Assembly (NCBI GenBank): GCA_026125865.1
Contig: JAHCKI010000058.1
Span: 1-10,803, forward strand
Length of the DNA stretch: 10,803 nt
Origin: Rhodospirillales bacterium
GTDB lineage: Bacteria > Pseudomonadota > Alphaproteobacteria > Rhodospirillales > Defluviicoccaceae
Direction of reading: 5' to 3'
Under the pieces are notes generated by a model that was given only the letters and a program-made list of their open reading frames with translations, was not told the DNA's origin and ran no database searches. Below, in pieces: positions 1 through 6,854 of this stretch. The translations under genes were made by a program, and so were the position numbers. Each line of letters starts with the position of its first letter. The stretch's first letter is position 1.

Positions 1-887
1 GAACATCGGGCTTCGCGACGCTTCGCCGGGATTTCCGGCAACCGCCATGGGACGGCGGCGATCTCGGCGGCCGCACCATCCTGCTCCATGCCGAACAGGG
101 GCTGGGTTCGGCCATCCAGTTCGTTCGCTACGCGTCCATGGTGGCGGCTTGCGGCGGCCGCGTCGTCCTCGAATGCAAGAAACCGTTGTTTCGCTTGTTC
201 TCGTCGCTGCGAACGGGATCGGATGCACCAGTCTCCCACTTGGTCATCAAGGGCGAGAAGATCCCGACATTCGATGTACATGCGCCGCTGATGAGCCTGC
301 CTCGGCTGCTGAAAACACGCCTGGATACCATTCCGGCGCCCATCCCCTACCTCTCCGCCGACGACACCATCGTCGAGAAATGGCGGGATCGTCTGGCCCG
401 ACGAGGCCGGCGCAAGATCGGCCTAGTGTGGGCCGGCAACCCTCAACACGAAAACGACCGCAACCGTTCCATGCCGGCATCGGCCTTGATCCCGCTCGTG
501 CAACGGGACGGCGACAGCTTCTTCAGTCTGCAGGTGGGGCCGCAAGCGGCCGAGCTGGCGGCATTGCCGGCCGGCGCCGTCGTGGACCTAGCGCCGGACC
601 TGGACGATTTCGCCGATACCGCTGCGCTCATCGCCAATCTCGATCTGGTGATCGCGGTGGACACCGCCGTCGCCCACCTGGCGGGCGCCATGGGCCGGCC
701 GGTGTGGCTGCTGGTGCCCCATGTGGCCGAATGGCGTTGGCTCAGGAATCGCGAAGACACGCCCTGGTACCCGATCATGACCCTGTTTCGTCAAACCGCG
801 CCCGGCGATTGGGATGGTGTTATTCGGCGTGTTCGCGACCGCCTTGACCTCCTCGTCCCGTCGCCGGCCGCCGGAGAGGCGCCATGA
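1..887 (+). CDS. TPR-linked family 9-type glycosyltransferase, C-terminal part (5' end outside window)
   Basis: The reading frame is open from the left edge (first full codon at position 3) to the TGA at 885-887, giving 294 visible residues and no visible start. The ATG at 138 lies inside conserved sequence, so it is not the true start. Visible residues 13-40 match the opening of the glycosyltransferase domain that follows TPR repeats in many alphaproteobacterial proteins (a PPWDGGDLGGRTILLHAEQG stretch, then IQFVRY). Further on are GLVWAGNPQHEND (about 140) and DLVIAVDTAVAHLAGAMG (about 214), the nucleotide-sugar binding part of GT-B folds resembling ADP-heptose/GT9 enzymes. TPR repeats probably lie upstream, but none is visible. 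The role is inferred to be sugar transfer to a surface glycan or protein; donor and acceptor are unknown. Its stop overlaps the next start (ATGA), pointing to translational coupling. The usual GLGD turn reads GLGS here. Confidence 0.85.
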   Translation, partial: TSGFATLRRDFRQPPWDGGDLGGRTILLHAEQGLGSAIQFVRYASMVAACGGRVVLECKKPLFRLFSSLRTGSDAPVSHLVIKGEKIPTFDVHAPLMSLPRLLKTRLDTIPAPIPYLSADDTIVEKWRDRLARRGRRKIGLVWAGNPQHENDRNRSMPASALIPLVQRDGDSFFSLQVGPQAAELAALPAGAVVDLAPDLDDFADTAALIANLDLVIAVDTAVAHLAGAMGRPVWLLVPHVAEWRWLRNREDTPWYPIMTLFRQTAPGDWDGVIRRVRDRLDLLVPSPAAGEAP

Positions 888-1732
888 GCCACGTCGTCTG
901 GCTGGCATCCTTTCCAAAGTCGGGCAACACGTGGCTGCGCTCGTTTCTTGCCAACTACTTGACCGGCGCCAAGGAACCTTTCGACATCAACAAGTTGCCA
1001 TCGTTTTCCTTCGGCGACATGCGGGTCGAGTTTTACCAGCGCCTGGCGGGCCGGCCCGCCGCCGCCCTCACCCAGGCCGACTACAACCGGTTGCGTCCGC
1101 GCGTTCACCGCCTCTTCGCCGAGGCCCGCGACGGGCCGGTGTTCGTCAAGACTCACAGCGCACTCGCCATGATCGGCGATGTGCCCACCATCACCCCCGA
1201 TGTCACCTTCGGCGCCCTCTATGTGGTCCGCAACCCCTTGGACGTGGCCGTTTCCTACAGCCAACACAACGCCATGAGCGTGGACACGGCCATCGATCTG
1301 CTCGGGCGGGACTCGTTCATGCTACCGGCCGGCAACGGCCAAGTTCCTCAACTCATCGGCGATTGGAGCACCCATGTGCGCAGTTGGCTCACGGCACCCG
1401 GGCTGTACATCAAGGTGTTGCGTTACGAGGACATGGTGGCCAATCCGACGGCGACGTTCGAGGGCGCCGTCGACTTCCTCAAACAGCCGCGCGACCGCAA
1501 GAGACTGAAACGATCCGTTCGAAATAGTGCATTCAAGGTGCTCGCCGCGCAGGAAACCGACGAAGGCTTCCGCGAAGGTTCGCCGCTCTCCAAGCGCTTC
1601 TTCCGCAGCGGCAAGATCGGCGAGTGGCGCAACCAGTTGTCGCCGCAGCAGGTGGAGAGGATCATCGAGCGCCACCGGTCCATGATGACCGAACTCGGCT
1701 ATCTCTCGCCAACCGGCGCTGTTCTGGTCTGA
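884..1732 (+). CDS. PAPS-dependent sulfotransferase (Sulfotransfer_1 type)
   Basis: This 282-residue protein carries the classic sulfotransferase signatures. The 5'-phosphosulfate loop ASFPKSGNTW is at residues 8-17. A KTH motif at 89-91 supplies the likely catalytic base. The 3'-phosphate site RNPLDVAVSYS at 116-126 has Arg116 and Ser124. RYEDM is at 180-184, and the C-terminal RSGKIGEWRN at 241-250 matches the RKGxxGxW nucleotide-binding motif of cytosolic sulfotransferases. All key residues are present, so it should transfer sulfate from PAPS to a hydroxyl or amino group; the acceptor cannot be read from sequence. No signal peptide or membrane segment is seen, so it probably acts in the cytoplasm. 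The ATG at 884 is chosen because GGAGAGG lies at 873-879 and the start overlaps the upstream glycosyltransferase stop by four bases. It sits between that gene and a second sulfotransferase, consistent with one operon for a sulfated glycan or related product. Confidence 0.92.
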   Translation: MSHVVWLASFPKSGNTWLRSFLANYLTGAKEPFDINKLPSFSFGDMRVEFYQRLAGRPAAALTQADYNRLRPRVHRLFAEARDGPVFVKTHSALAMIGDVPTITPDVTFGALYVVRNPLDVAVSYSQHNAMSVDTAIDLLGRDSFMLPAGNGQVPQLIGDWSTHVRSWLTAPGLYIKVLRYEDMVANPTATFEGAVDFLKQPRDRKRLKRSVRNSAFKVLAAQETDEGFREGSPLSKRFFRSGKIGEWRNQLSPQQVERIIERHRSMMTELGYLSPTGAVLV

Positions 1733-1745
1733 GGGACACGCGGCC

Positions 1746-3578
1746 ATGACGGCTTCGACACCGCGCCAAAACACCTTGATGGAGGCTGTCCGCCACCACC
1801 AGGCAGGCTGCCTCGACGAGGCCGAACGGCTCTATCGCCGTGTATTGAAGACGGCGCCGCGCAACGCCGACGCCCTGCACCTGCTCGGTGTCGTCACCCA
1901 CCAGCGCGGCGACAACGGGCGCGCCCGCCAACTCATCACCAAGGCCATCGCTGTCAACGATGGCGACGCCGCCTACCACAACAACCTGGGAACCGTTCTC
2001 CTCGCCCTCGATCAGGCCGAACCGGCGGCGCAAAGTTTCCGCCGCGCCTTGGCGCTCAATCCGTCCTACCCGGAGGCTCACAACAACCTCGGCAACGCCT
2101 TACAGATTCTCGGACGGCCCGACGAGGCGGTGCCCTGCTACCGGCAGGCCATCGCCCTTCGCCCCGACTACGCCGAGGCCCACGCCAATCTAGGACGCGC
2201 CCGGCGAACCCTCGGCGATCTGGATGAGGCGGTCGACTGTTACCAGCGCGCCGTGTCTCTGCAACCGCGCTACGTCAAGGCCCTCAAGGATTTGGGCGAC
2301 GCCCTTGGCGAATTGGGCCGACCCGACGACGCCGAGGCTCGTTATCGGCAGGCCCGGGATGTCAATCCACGCGATCCGGATGTGGGCGCCGCCCTCGCCG
2401 CCCTGTGGGAGCGGGCCAGCAAGCTGGAAGACGGACTGCGGCAAGCGGAATCCGTGCTGGCCGACACGCCCGATCATCTTCGCGCCGCCGTCATCGCCGC
2501 CAGATGCGAACGTCGCCTGGGACGGCCCGAGGCCGGGCGCCAGCGCCTGCAAAAACTCCGTCTCGATCGCCGGGACGCCGACTCCCGCGCCTTCGCCGCC
2601 TATGAGATGGGCGCAATTTGCGACCGCCTGGGCGACCACGCCGCCGCCTTCGGCCATTTCGCGGAGGGCAACCGCCTGATCATGGGCACGCCCCAGGCCA
2701 AGCGCTATGACTGTGACGCACTCCCGCGCCGCATCGACACCCTGCGGCAACGGTTCACGGCGGACTGGCTCGGGTCCTGGACACCGCCGGTTCCATACGA
2801 TGGCTTGCCGCCGGCCTTTCTCATCGGCTTTCCCCGCTCCGGCACCACGCTTCTCGATCAGGTCTTGGATGCCCACCCCGGCATAACCACCATCGAGGAA
2901 AAGCCCCTGCTCGACGTGGTCAGGGGCCATGTGGAGGAGCGCTTCGGCGCCTATCCCGCCGTCCTCGCCACCATGACCGCCGATGACGTCGCCGCCGCAC
3001 GTGAGGTGTATTTCACCGAAGCGGCCAAATACGTCGCCGACCCGCGCGCCGGCCTGCTCATCGACAAGATGCCGCTCAACGCCATCGACGCCGGCCTGAT
3101 CCGCCGCCTGTTCCCCGAGGCGCCGATCCTGCTCGCCCTGCGCCATCCGTGCGATGTGGTGCTGAGCGGCTTCATGCAGGCGTTCAAGCCGAACCTGGCC
3201 ATGATCCAGTTCGGCACCCTGGAAAGCACCGCCCGCTTCTACGCCCAGGTCATGGACCTGTGGCGCCACTATGCGGACCTGTTGCCGTTGCGAACCCTGT
3301 CGGTGCGCTACGAGGACCTGGTCGCCGACTTCGCCGCCGAGACCCGGCGCATTCTGGACTTCTTCGGTCTGCCCTGGGATGACGCGGTGCTGGCCTACGC
3401 CGATCACGCCAAGACCCGCGCCATATCGACACCCAGCTACCACCAGGTGGTGCAGCCCATCTATTCCCGCTCCGTCGGCCGCTGGCACAACTACCGCTCC
3501 CAATTCCACCCCGTCCTCCCCCTCCTTCACCCCGCCATCCAAGCCTTCGGCTACACGACCGACGACACCCCGGCCTGA
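1746..3578 (+). CDS. TPR-sulfotransferase fusion protein (Sulfotransfer_3 type)
   Basis: A 610-residue two-part protein. Residues about 10-310 are tetratricopeptide repeats, clearest at 12-210, where units such as AHNNLGNALQILGRPDEA and AHANLGRARRTLGDLDEA follow each other every 34 residues. After a linker, residues about 355-600 form a sulfotransferase domain: P-loop GFPRSGTTLLDQVLDAHP at 361-378, DKMPLN at 440-445, RHPCDVVLS at 466-474 for the 3'-phosphate of PAPS, RYEDLV at 521-526, and SRSVGRW at 574-580. The family is widespread in alphaproteobacteria; TPRs there are thought to bind protein partners or acceptors, and some relatives resemble tyrosylprotein sulfotransferase. The acceptor here is unknown. 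Start ATG 1746 has GAGGGA at 1731-1736, nine bases upstream and overlapping the previous stop, so it follows the stand-alone sulfotransferase by 13 bases in the same apparent operon. No signal peptide is seen. Confidence 0.92.
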   Translation: MTASTPRQNTLMEAVRHHQAGCLDEAERLYRRVLKTAPRNADALHLLGVVTHQRGDNGRARQLITKAIAVNDGDAAYHNNLGTVLLALDQAEPAAQSFRRALALNPSYPEAHNNLGNALQILGRPDEAVPCYRQAIALRPDYAEAHANLGRARRTLGDLDEAVDCYQRAVSLQPRYVKALKDLGDALGELGRPDDAEARYRQARDVNPRDPDVGAALAALWERASKLEDGLRQAESVLADTPDHLRAAVIAARCERRLGRPEAGRQRLQKLRLDRRDADSRAFAAYEMGAICDRLGDHAAAFGHFAEGNRLIMGTPQAKRYDCDALPRRIDTLRQRFTADWLGSWTPPVPYDGLPPAFLIGFPRSGTTLLDQVLDAHPGITTIEEKPLLDVVRGHVEERFGAYPAVLATMTADDVAAAREVYFTEAAKYVADPRAGLLIDKMPLNAIDAGLIRRLFPEAPILLALRHPCDVVLSGFMQAFKPNLAMIQFGTLESTARFYAQVMDLWRHYADLLPLRTLSVRYEDLVADFAAETRRILDFFGLPWDDAVLAYADHAKTRAISTPSYHQVVQPIYSRSVGRWHNYRSQFHPVLPLLHPAIQAFGYTTDDTPA

Positions 3579-3612
3579 GACCCAAATCGGAAAACCGGCA
3601 ACACACAAGGAC

Positions 3613-3670
3613 GAGCGCCGCCATATGGATCGCAACGGCGCTCACGCGCCTCGCTATGGGTAGGGGCGTG
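3613..3670 (+). terminator. Two adjacent stem-loops after the sulfotransferase operon (possible terminator)
   Basis: An eight-base perfect stem GAGCGCCG (3613-3620) pairs with CGGCGCTC (3636-3643) around a 15-base loop. Directly after it CACGCGCCT (3643-3651) can pair with AGGGGCGTG (3662-3670) with one G-G mismatch. They lie 35 bases after the TGA of the TPR-sulfotransferase. The sequence after them is pyrimidine-rich but has no run of T, so this is not a standard Rho-independent terminator. It may still end or stabilise the transcript. The rest of the 262-base gap (3579-3840) holds no gene I can support. Confidence 0.3.
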
Positions 3671-3840
3671 GCGCTATTCTCCTTGCCGTCATCAACCGGC
3701 GACGCTCTTGATAGACATGCCGTTCATCAGACCTCAAGGACCGCGCATCGGGGGAGGTGCTCGCGATGACGGTTGTGGGATTCATGTGTTAGAAAGGAGA
3801 GGGCCGGTAGGATGGGGGGCAGCAACGGATGGGATGACGC

Positions 3841-4911
3841 ATGCGCGAACCCGGTTACGGCGCCGACCAAACGTCACCGACACTCGAAATCCCCTATTTC
3901 GACATTTCCTCGGACGGCCCGGTCGAATTGATCGATCGCGCGCCCGAACGCATGGCGTCGCTGGAGGCGGCGATCCGGCGCCAGTATTCCGGTTTGCTGC
4001 TGCGGCTCGGCGATCGCGCCACGGCCCGCTGGCTGGCGCGTAACGGCAATCCCTATCACCGGGAGATTCTGGAGGTGGCGGCGCGCACCCGCCTCCCCGG
4101 GGCGGTGCTCCTCAATCTCTCCTACGAGTGGGGGTGTACAACCGGTGTCGGCGCCGATCCGTTCGGTGCGGGCAGCCGCATGCTGCGCTCGCTGGATTGG
4201 CCCTTGCAGGGCATCGGCGCCAATGTGGTCGTGGCGCGGGAGACCGGTAACGCCGGCTCGTTCATGAACGTCACATGGCCGGGGTTTATCGGGGTGCTGA
4301 CGGCGATGGCGCCGGGCCGCTTCAGCGCGGCCATCAACCAGCCGCCCTTGCGACGGTACAGCGGCCGTTCCTGGTTCGATTGGGCCATCAATCGCACGCA
4401 TTTCTGGCGGCGATCGAGCCTGCCGCCGTCCCACCTGTTGCGGCGGGTGTTCGAGGAATGCCGAACCTATGCCGAGGCCAGGGAGATGCTGATCCGCACG
4501 CCGGTCTGCATTCCCGTTTTTTTCGCGCTGAGCGGTGTCGACGAGGGAGACGGATGCGTCATCGAACGGCTCGAACACCACGCCCGGGTCCATGAGGCGC
4601 CCACCAGTATAAGCAACCACTGGCTCGATTTCGACATCGCGTCCCACAGCCGCGGTACGGACTCGGTGGGGCGGCGGGCGTTGATGGAGGCCTGCCGGGA
4701 CGAGGTGCCGGACGGCTTTTCCTGGGTTCTGCCGCCGATCCTCAATTCCCATACGCGGTTGGCGGTTGTAGCCAATGCCGCCCGGGAAACGCTTCTCGTG
4801 CGCGGTATCGAGCGGGAAACGCCGGTGACTGCCGACTTCAATTTGCAGGCACATTTTGGCGACGGAAAAACAAGAACCACATCACCGCCAAAACCTGCAA
4901 CGCAAGCATGA
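3841..4911 (+). CDS. Acid ceramidase/NAAA-like N-terminal-nucleophile amidase
   Basis: A 356-residue protein resembling acid ceramidase and N-acylethanolamine-hydrolysing acid amidase, which cut amide bonds of fatty acyl amides after self-cleavage exposes an N-terminal cysteine. Residues about 15-95 fit the small (beta/propeptide) part, including IPYFDISSDGPVEL. NLSYEWGCTTG at 92-102 places the predicted nucleophile at Cys99. The following RSLDW (116-120) gives the paired Arg116 and Asp119. WPGFIGVLTAMAPGRFSAAIN (two overlapping blocks, 146-166) and SNHW (258-261) match conserved family regions. Substrate is not predictable: ceramide-like lipids, N-acyl amines or amino acids are all possible. 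No signal peptide is evident, which is unusual against the lysosomal eukaryotic enzymes. ATG 3841 is the only reasonable start because TGA at 3835 closes the frame; GGGATG just upstream is a weak ribosome site. The last 24 residues are antisense to the end of the MFS gene and look like an added tail. Confidence 0.8.
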   Translation: MREPGYGADQTSPTLEIPYFDISSDGPVELIDRAPERMASLEAAIRRQYSGLLLRLGDRATARWLARNGNPYHREILEVAARTRLPGAVLLNLSYEWGCTTGVGADPFGAGSRMLRSLDWPLQGIGANVVVARETGNAGSFMNVTWPGFIGVLTAMAPGRFSAAINQPPLRRYSGRSWFDWAINRTHFWRRSSLPPSHLLRRVFEECRTYAEAREMLIRTPVCIPVFFALSGVDEGDGCVIERLEHHARVHEAPTSISNHWLDFDIASHSRGTDSVGRRALMEACRDEVPDGFSWVLPPILNSHTRLAVVANAARETLLVRGIERETPVTADFNLQAHFGDGKTRTTSPPKPATQA

Positions 4912-6088
4912 GACCGAAGGCGGTCTGATACCCGGCCGGGTGATAACCGCCGGTTTCGGTCGTCGGCCACAGGTCGATGATGGTGCCGATGCCCCATTGC
5001 GCGGCGAAAGCGACCACGAATACGGGGAGATTGAGGCTGGTATTGAGGCGGCCGGCGAGACGCGGCGGGAATCGCTGGGACAGAGCGGCGTAGGGGATGA
5101 TGCCGCAGGTGCCGAAAAACCCGAACGCCATCCAAACCGGCGCGACGGCCGCTGTCCATTGCATGATCACGATCACCTGTACCACGGCGAACATGATCAT
5201 GCCCGCGACACTGACGAAGAGCGGCGGTATGCCCGCGCGGCTCAGGCGTTCGGCGATCATTCCCATGGTGACGAAACCGGCGATCATAGCCAGCGCTACT
5301 AAGAACAGCGTGTTGGCCACGCCGTCCCGATCCAGGCCGGCCACATCCCGCAGCCATGGTCCCGACCACAGGCCCTGGATGGCGAGAAAGGACGCCTGCG
5401 ACAAAATGGTCATGGGCGCAGCCCGCCAGAACAACGAGCTTGAGAACACGCTTTTGAGGCCGAGCAGCTGTTGGCGCAGTGTCTCGTTGGATTTACCGCC
5501 TTCACGCTCAGGCACCACAAAAAGGATAAGCAGCGCGACAGCGACGGTGAGGGCGGCAAGCACGAAGAAGACGCCGCGCCAGTCGGCAATGGTCAGCGCC
5601 AGTTCGACCGGCGTCGTCGCCGTCAAGGCTCCCAGTCCGCCGGCCGCCATTTGGCAGCCGTTGACGAGGGGCAGGCGATCCTGAGGGAACCAGATGACGA
5701 AGGCCTTGAACGCCGCCATCAGGCAGGCGGAAACACCGAATCCGATCATGGCGCGACCGATGACCAAGCCCGTCGGATCCTGCGCCATGGCGAAGGCAAC
5801 GGCGCCGGCGGCGGCGAACAACAGCAGGACCGCTTCGGTCCGTCGTGGTCCGAATCGGTCCAAGAGAACGCCGAGCGGCAACTGAAAGGCGGCGAAGGTC
5901 AGGAAGTAGGCGCTGGTCAGCATCCCGAGACCATCCGCTGAGAGACCTGCGTCCCGGATCAGGTCGGGCGCGATTACCGCGTTCACGACCCGGTAGAGAT
6001 AAGACAGGAAATATCCACAGGCGAATGGTAGAAAGACGCGAAGGAGAAGCATGCGGGTGATTTCCAATGATCGGAAGCGATCGAACAT
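4838..6088 (-). CDS. Major facilitator superfamily transporter
   Basis: With the start taken at ATG 6088 this is a 416-residue, strongly hydrophobic protein with about 12 membrane segments, the normal size and layout of an MFS carrier in the inner membrane. The loop between helices 2 and 3 reads GVLLDRFGPRR (about residues 73-83), the family's motif A. Helix 5 region has GRAMIGFGVSACLMAAFKA, and the last helix ends ALQVLAVMWFLFF followed by a short charged tail. The frame stays open up to a possible ATG at 6262, but the extra 58 residues look non-coding and cover the control region, so 6088 is preferred; ATG 6052 is a further option, and none has a clear ribosome site. The helix pattern recalls NarK-like or organic-anion carriers, but the substrate cannot be assigned. 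The gene runs tail to tail with the amidase, overlapping it by 74 bases, and is divergent from the DUF2062 gene. Confidence 0.85.
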   Translation of the reverse strand: MFDRFRSLEITRMLLLRVFLPFACGYFLSYLYRVVNAVIAPDLIRDAGLSADGLGMLTSAYFLTFAAFQLPLGVLLDRFGPRRTEAVLLLFAAAGAVAFAMAQDPTGLVIGRAMIGFGVSACLMAAFKAFVIWFPQDRLPLVNGCQMAAGGLGALTATTPVELALTIADWRGVFFVLAALTVAVALLILFVVPEREGGKSNETLRQQLLGLKSVFSSSLFWRAAPMTILSQASFLAIQGLWSGPWLRDVAGLDRDGVANTLFLVALAMIAGFVTMGMIAERLSRAGIPPLFVSVAGMIMFAVVQVIVIMQWTAAVAPVWMAFGFFGTCGIIPYAALSQRFPPRLAGRLNTSLNLPVFVVAFAAQWGIGTIIDLWPTTETGGYHPAGYQTAFGLMLALQVLAVMWFLFFRRQNVPAN

Positions 6089-6135
6089 GTGGATGGCCGA
6101 AGGGTTTGTTTGCCGTTCGCCCACTGTCCAATCCT

Positions 6136-6165
6136 TGACATCATTGGGCATGAATGTCATTGGGC
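6136..6165. promoter_or_regulatory. Inverted and direct repeats between MFS and DUF2062 genes (possible operator)
   Basis: TGACAT (6136-6141) and ATGTCA (6154-6159) form an inverted repeat separated by 12 bases. Overlapping it, TCATTGGGC occurs twice (6141-6149 and 6157-6165), exactly 16 bases apart. A TTGACA hexamer at 6135-6140 resembles a plus-strand -35 box, but no good -10 follows. On the minus strand TTGGCC and AATGAT, 17 bases apart, could be a weak promoter for the MFS gene. The site lies in the divergent gap, where a regulator of either gene would be expected; no regulator gene is adjacent. Confidence 0.3.
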
Positions 6166-6193
6166 CAAGAGGCTGTTTTCCGTGGCGGTGAAT

Positions 6194-6210
6194 TTGACGG
6201 AACAAGTCAA
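6194..6210. promoter_or_regulatory. Short inverted repeat TTGAC-N7-GTCAA (possible operator or -35 region)
   Basis: TTGAC at 6194-6198 and GTCAA at 6206-6210 are perfect inverted copies separated by seven bases. TTGACG at 6194-6199 matches the -35 consensus in five of six positions and points toward the DUF2062 gene, but the hexamer 17 bases further (TAAGCA) is a poor -10. A five-base palindrome can arise by chance, so this is weak evidence. Confidence 0.22.
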
Positions 6211-6286
6211 CGAGATTAAGCACAAAAAGGGACTGGTAAGCGGGTGAGGCGGCCATGTTCACAATTGGAGGCGCTTAAGGCGGCTG

Positions 6287-6838
6287 GTGCATTTGCGATG
6301 GGTCGTCCCGGTCAAGCGGAGCGTCCATCCGCCCCATTACACGGCCCGGGGCGTCATGATCGGTGTGTTCTGGGCCTTCACGCCGCTGATCGGCATACAA
6401 ATGTATTTGGTGCTCCTGACTTGGCTCGTTTCGCGCAAACGGCCGGAGTGGGAGTTTAGCCTTCTTGTCGCCCTGGCGTGGACCTGGGTCACCAACGTCG
6501 CCACCCTGGTGCCCACCTATTACGTCTTTTACATCACGGGACTGCTCCTCATGGGCCAACCCAGCCTGTCCGCCGGCTATGACAATTTCGCTGAGGCGTG
6601 GGAGGCCGCGCTGGAAGTGGAGGGGTGGTTGAACGGTATCGCGGCGTGGGCGAAGGTGATATGGACCGAGCAGGGGTTGCCGATGTTTGTAGGCTGCCTG
6701 CCGTACGCGATCGGCGGCGGTTTCCTCGGTTACAAGCTATCCCTCGCCTACATTATTCGCCTTCGACGGATAAAGGCGAAACGCCGTATGCGGTTGCGTT
6801 CCGCCGCCCTGCAAAAATCGGCAGCCGACCCGCAATGA
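6287..6838 (+). CDS. DUF2062 domain-containing membrane protein
   Basis: A 183-residue protein matching the DUF2062 family of small inner-membrane proteins of unknown function. The core reads HPPHYTARGVMIGVFWAF (14-31) and TPLIGIQMYLVLLTWLV (32-48), then a second hydrophobic stretch with the family hallmark TWVTNVATLVPTYYVFYITG (66-85), and a C-terminal membrane segment near 130-158 followed by a very basic tail (RLRRIKAKRRMRLR). About three to four membrane spans are likely. The start is uncertain: GTG 6287 has AAGG six bases upstream, but family-like sequence (WRRLRRLVHLRW) continues upstream in frame to about 6263 with no start codon before the TGA at 6245. An ATG at 6255 with GAGG at 6246-6249 opens another frame and ends after seven codons. 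TTG 6293 is another option. It ends 16 bases from the convergent gpt gene and is divergent from the MFS gene. Confidence 0.8.
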   Translation: MHLRWVVPVKRSVHPPHYTARGVMIGVFWAFTPLIGIQMYLVLLTWLVSRKRPEWEFSLLVALAWTWVTNVATLVPTYYVFYITGLLLMGQPSLSAGYDNFAEAWEAALEVEGWLNGIAAWAKVIWTEQGLPMFVGCLPYAIGGGFLGYKLSLAYIIRLRRIKAKRRMRLRSAALQKSAADPQ

Positions 6839-6854
6839 CGCGTCTGCGTCGCGA

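Noticed and set aside
2190..3635. Long minus-strand ORF of 481 codons opposite the TPR-sulfotransferase
   Set aside because: It is antisense to a gene with clear domains and has the Gly/Val/Arg-rich makeup typical of GC-rich shadows.
3812..3928. 38-codon ORF from ATG 3812 preceded by a strong-looking AAGGAG at 3794-3799
   Set aside because: The spacing of 12 bases is long, the peptide looks like a frame shadow, and most of it overlaps the amidase gene.
3708..4043. Plus-strand ORF of 111 codons covering the gap before the amidase
   Set aside because: Its second half is an out-of-frame reading of the amidase gene, the first part resembles no family I know, and there is no clear ribosome site.
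6089..6262. 58-residue N-terminal extension of the MFS protein from ATG 6262
   Set aside because: It lacks family similarity, covers the divergent control region, and makes the protein longer than usual for the family.
6837..6850. Small hairpin GACGC-GTCT-GCGTC between DUF2062 and gpt
   Set aside because: Only five paired bases and no T run on either strand; too weak to call a bidirectional terminator.
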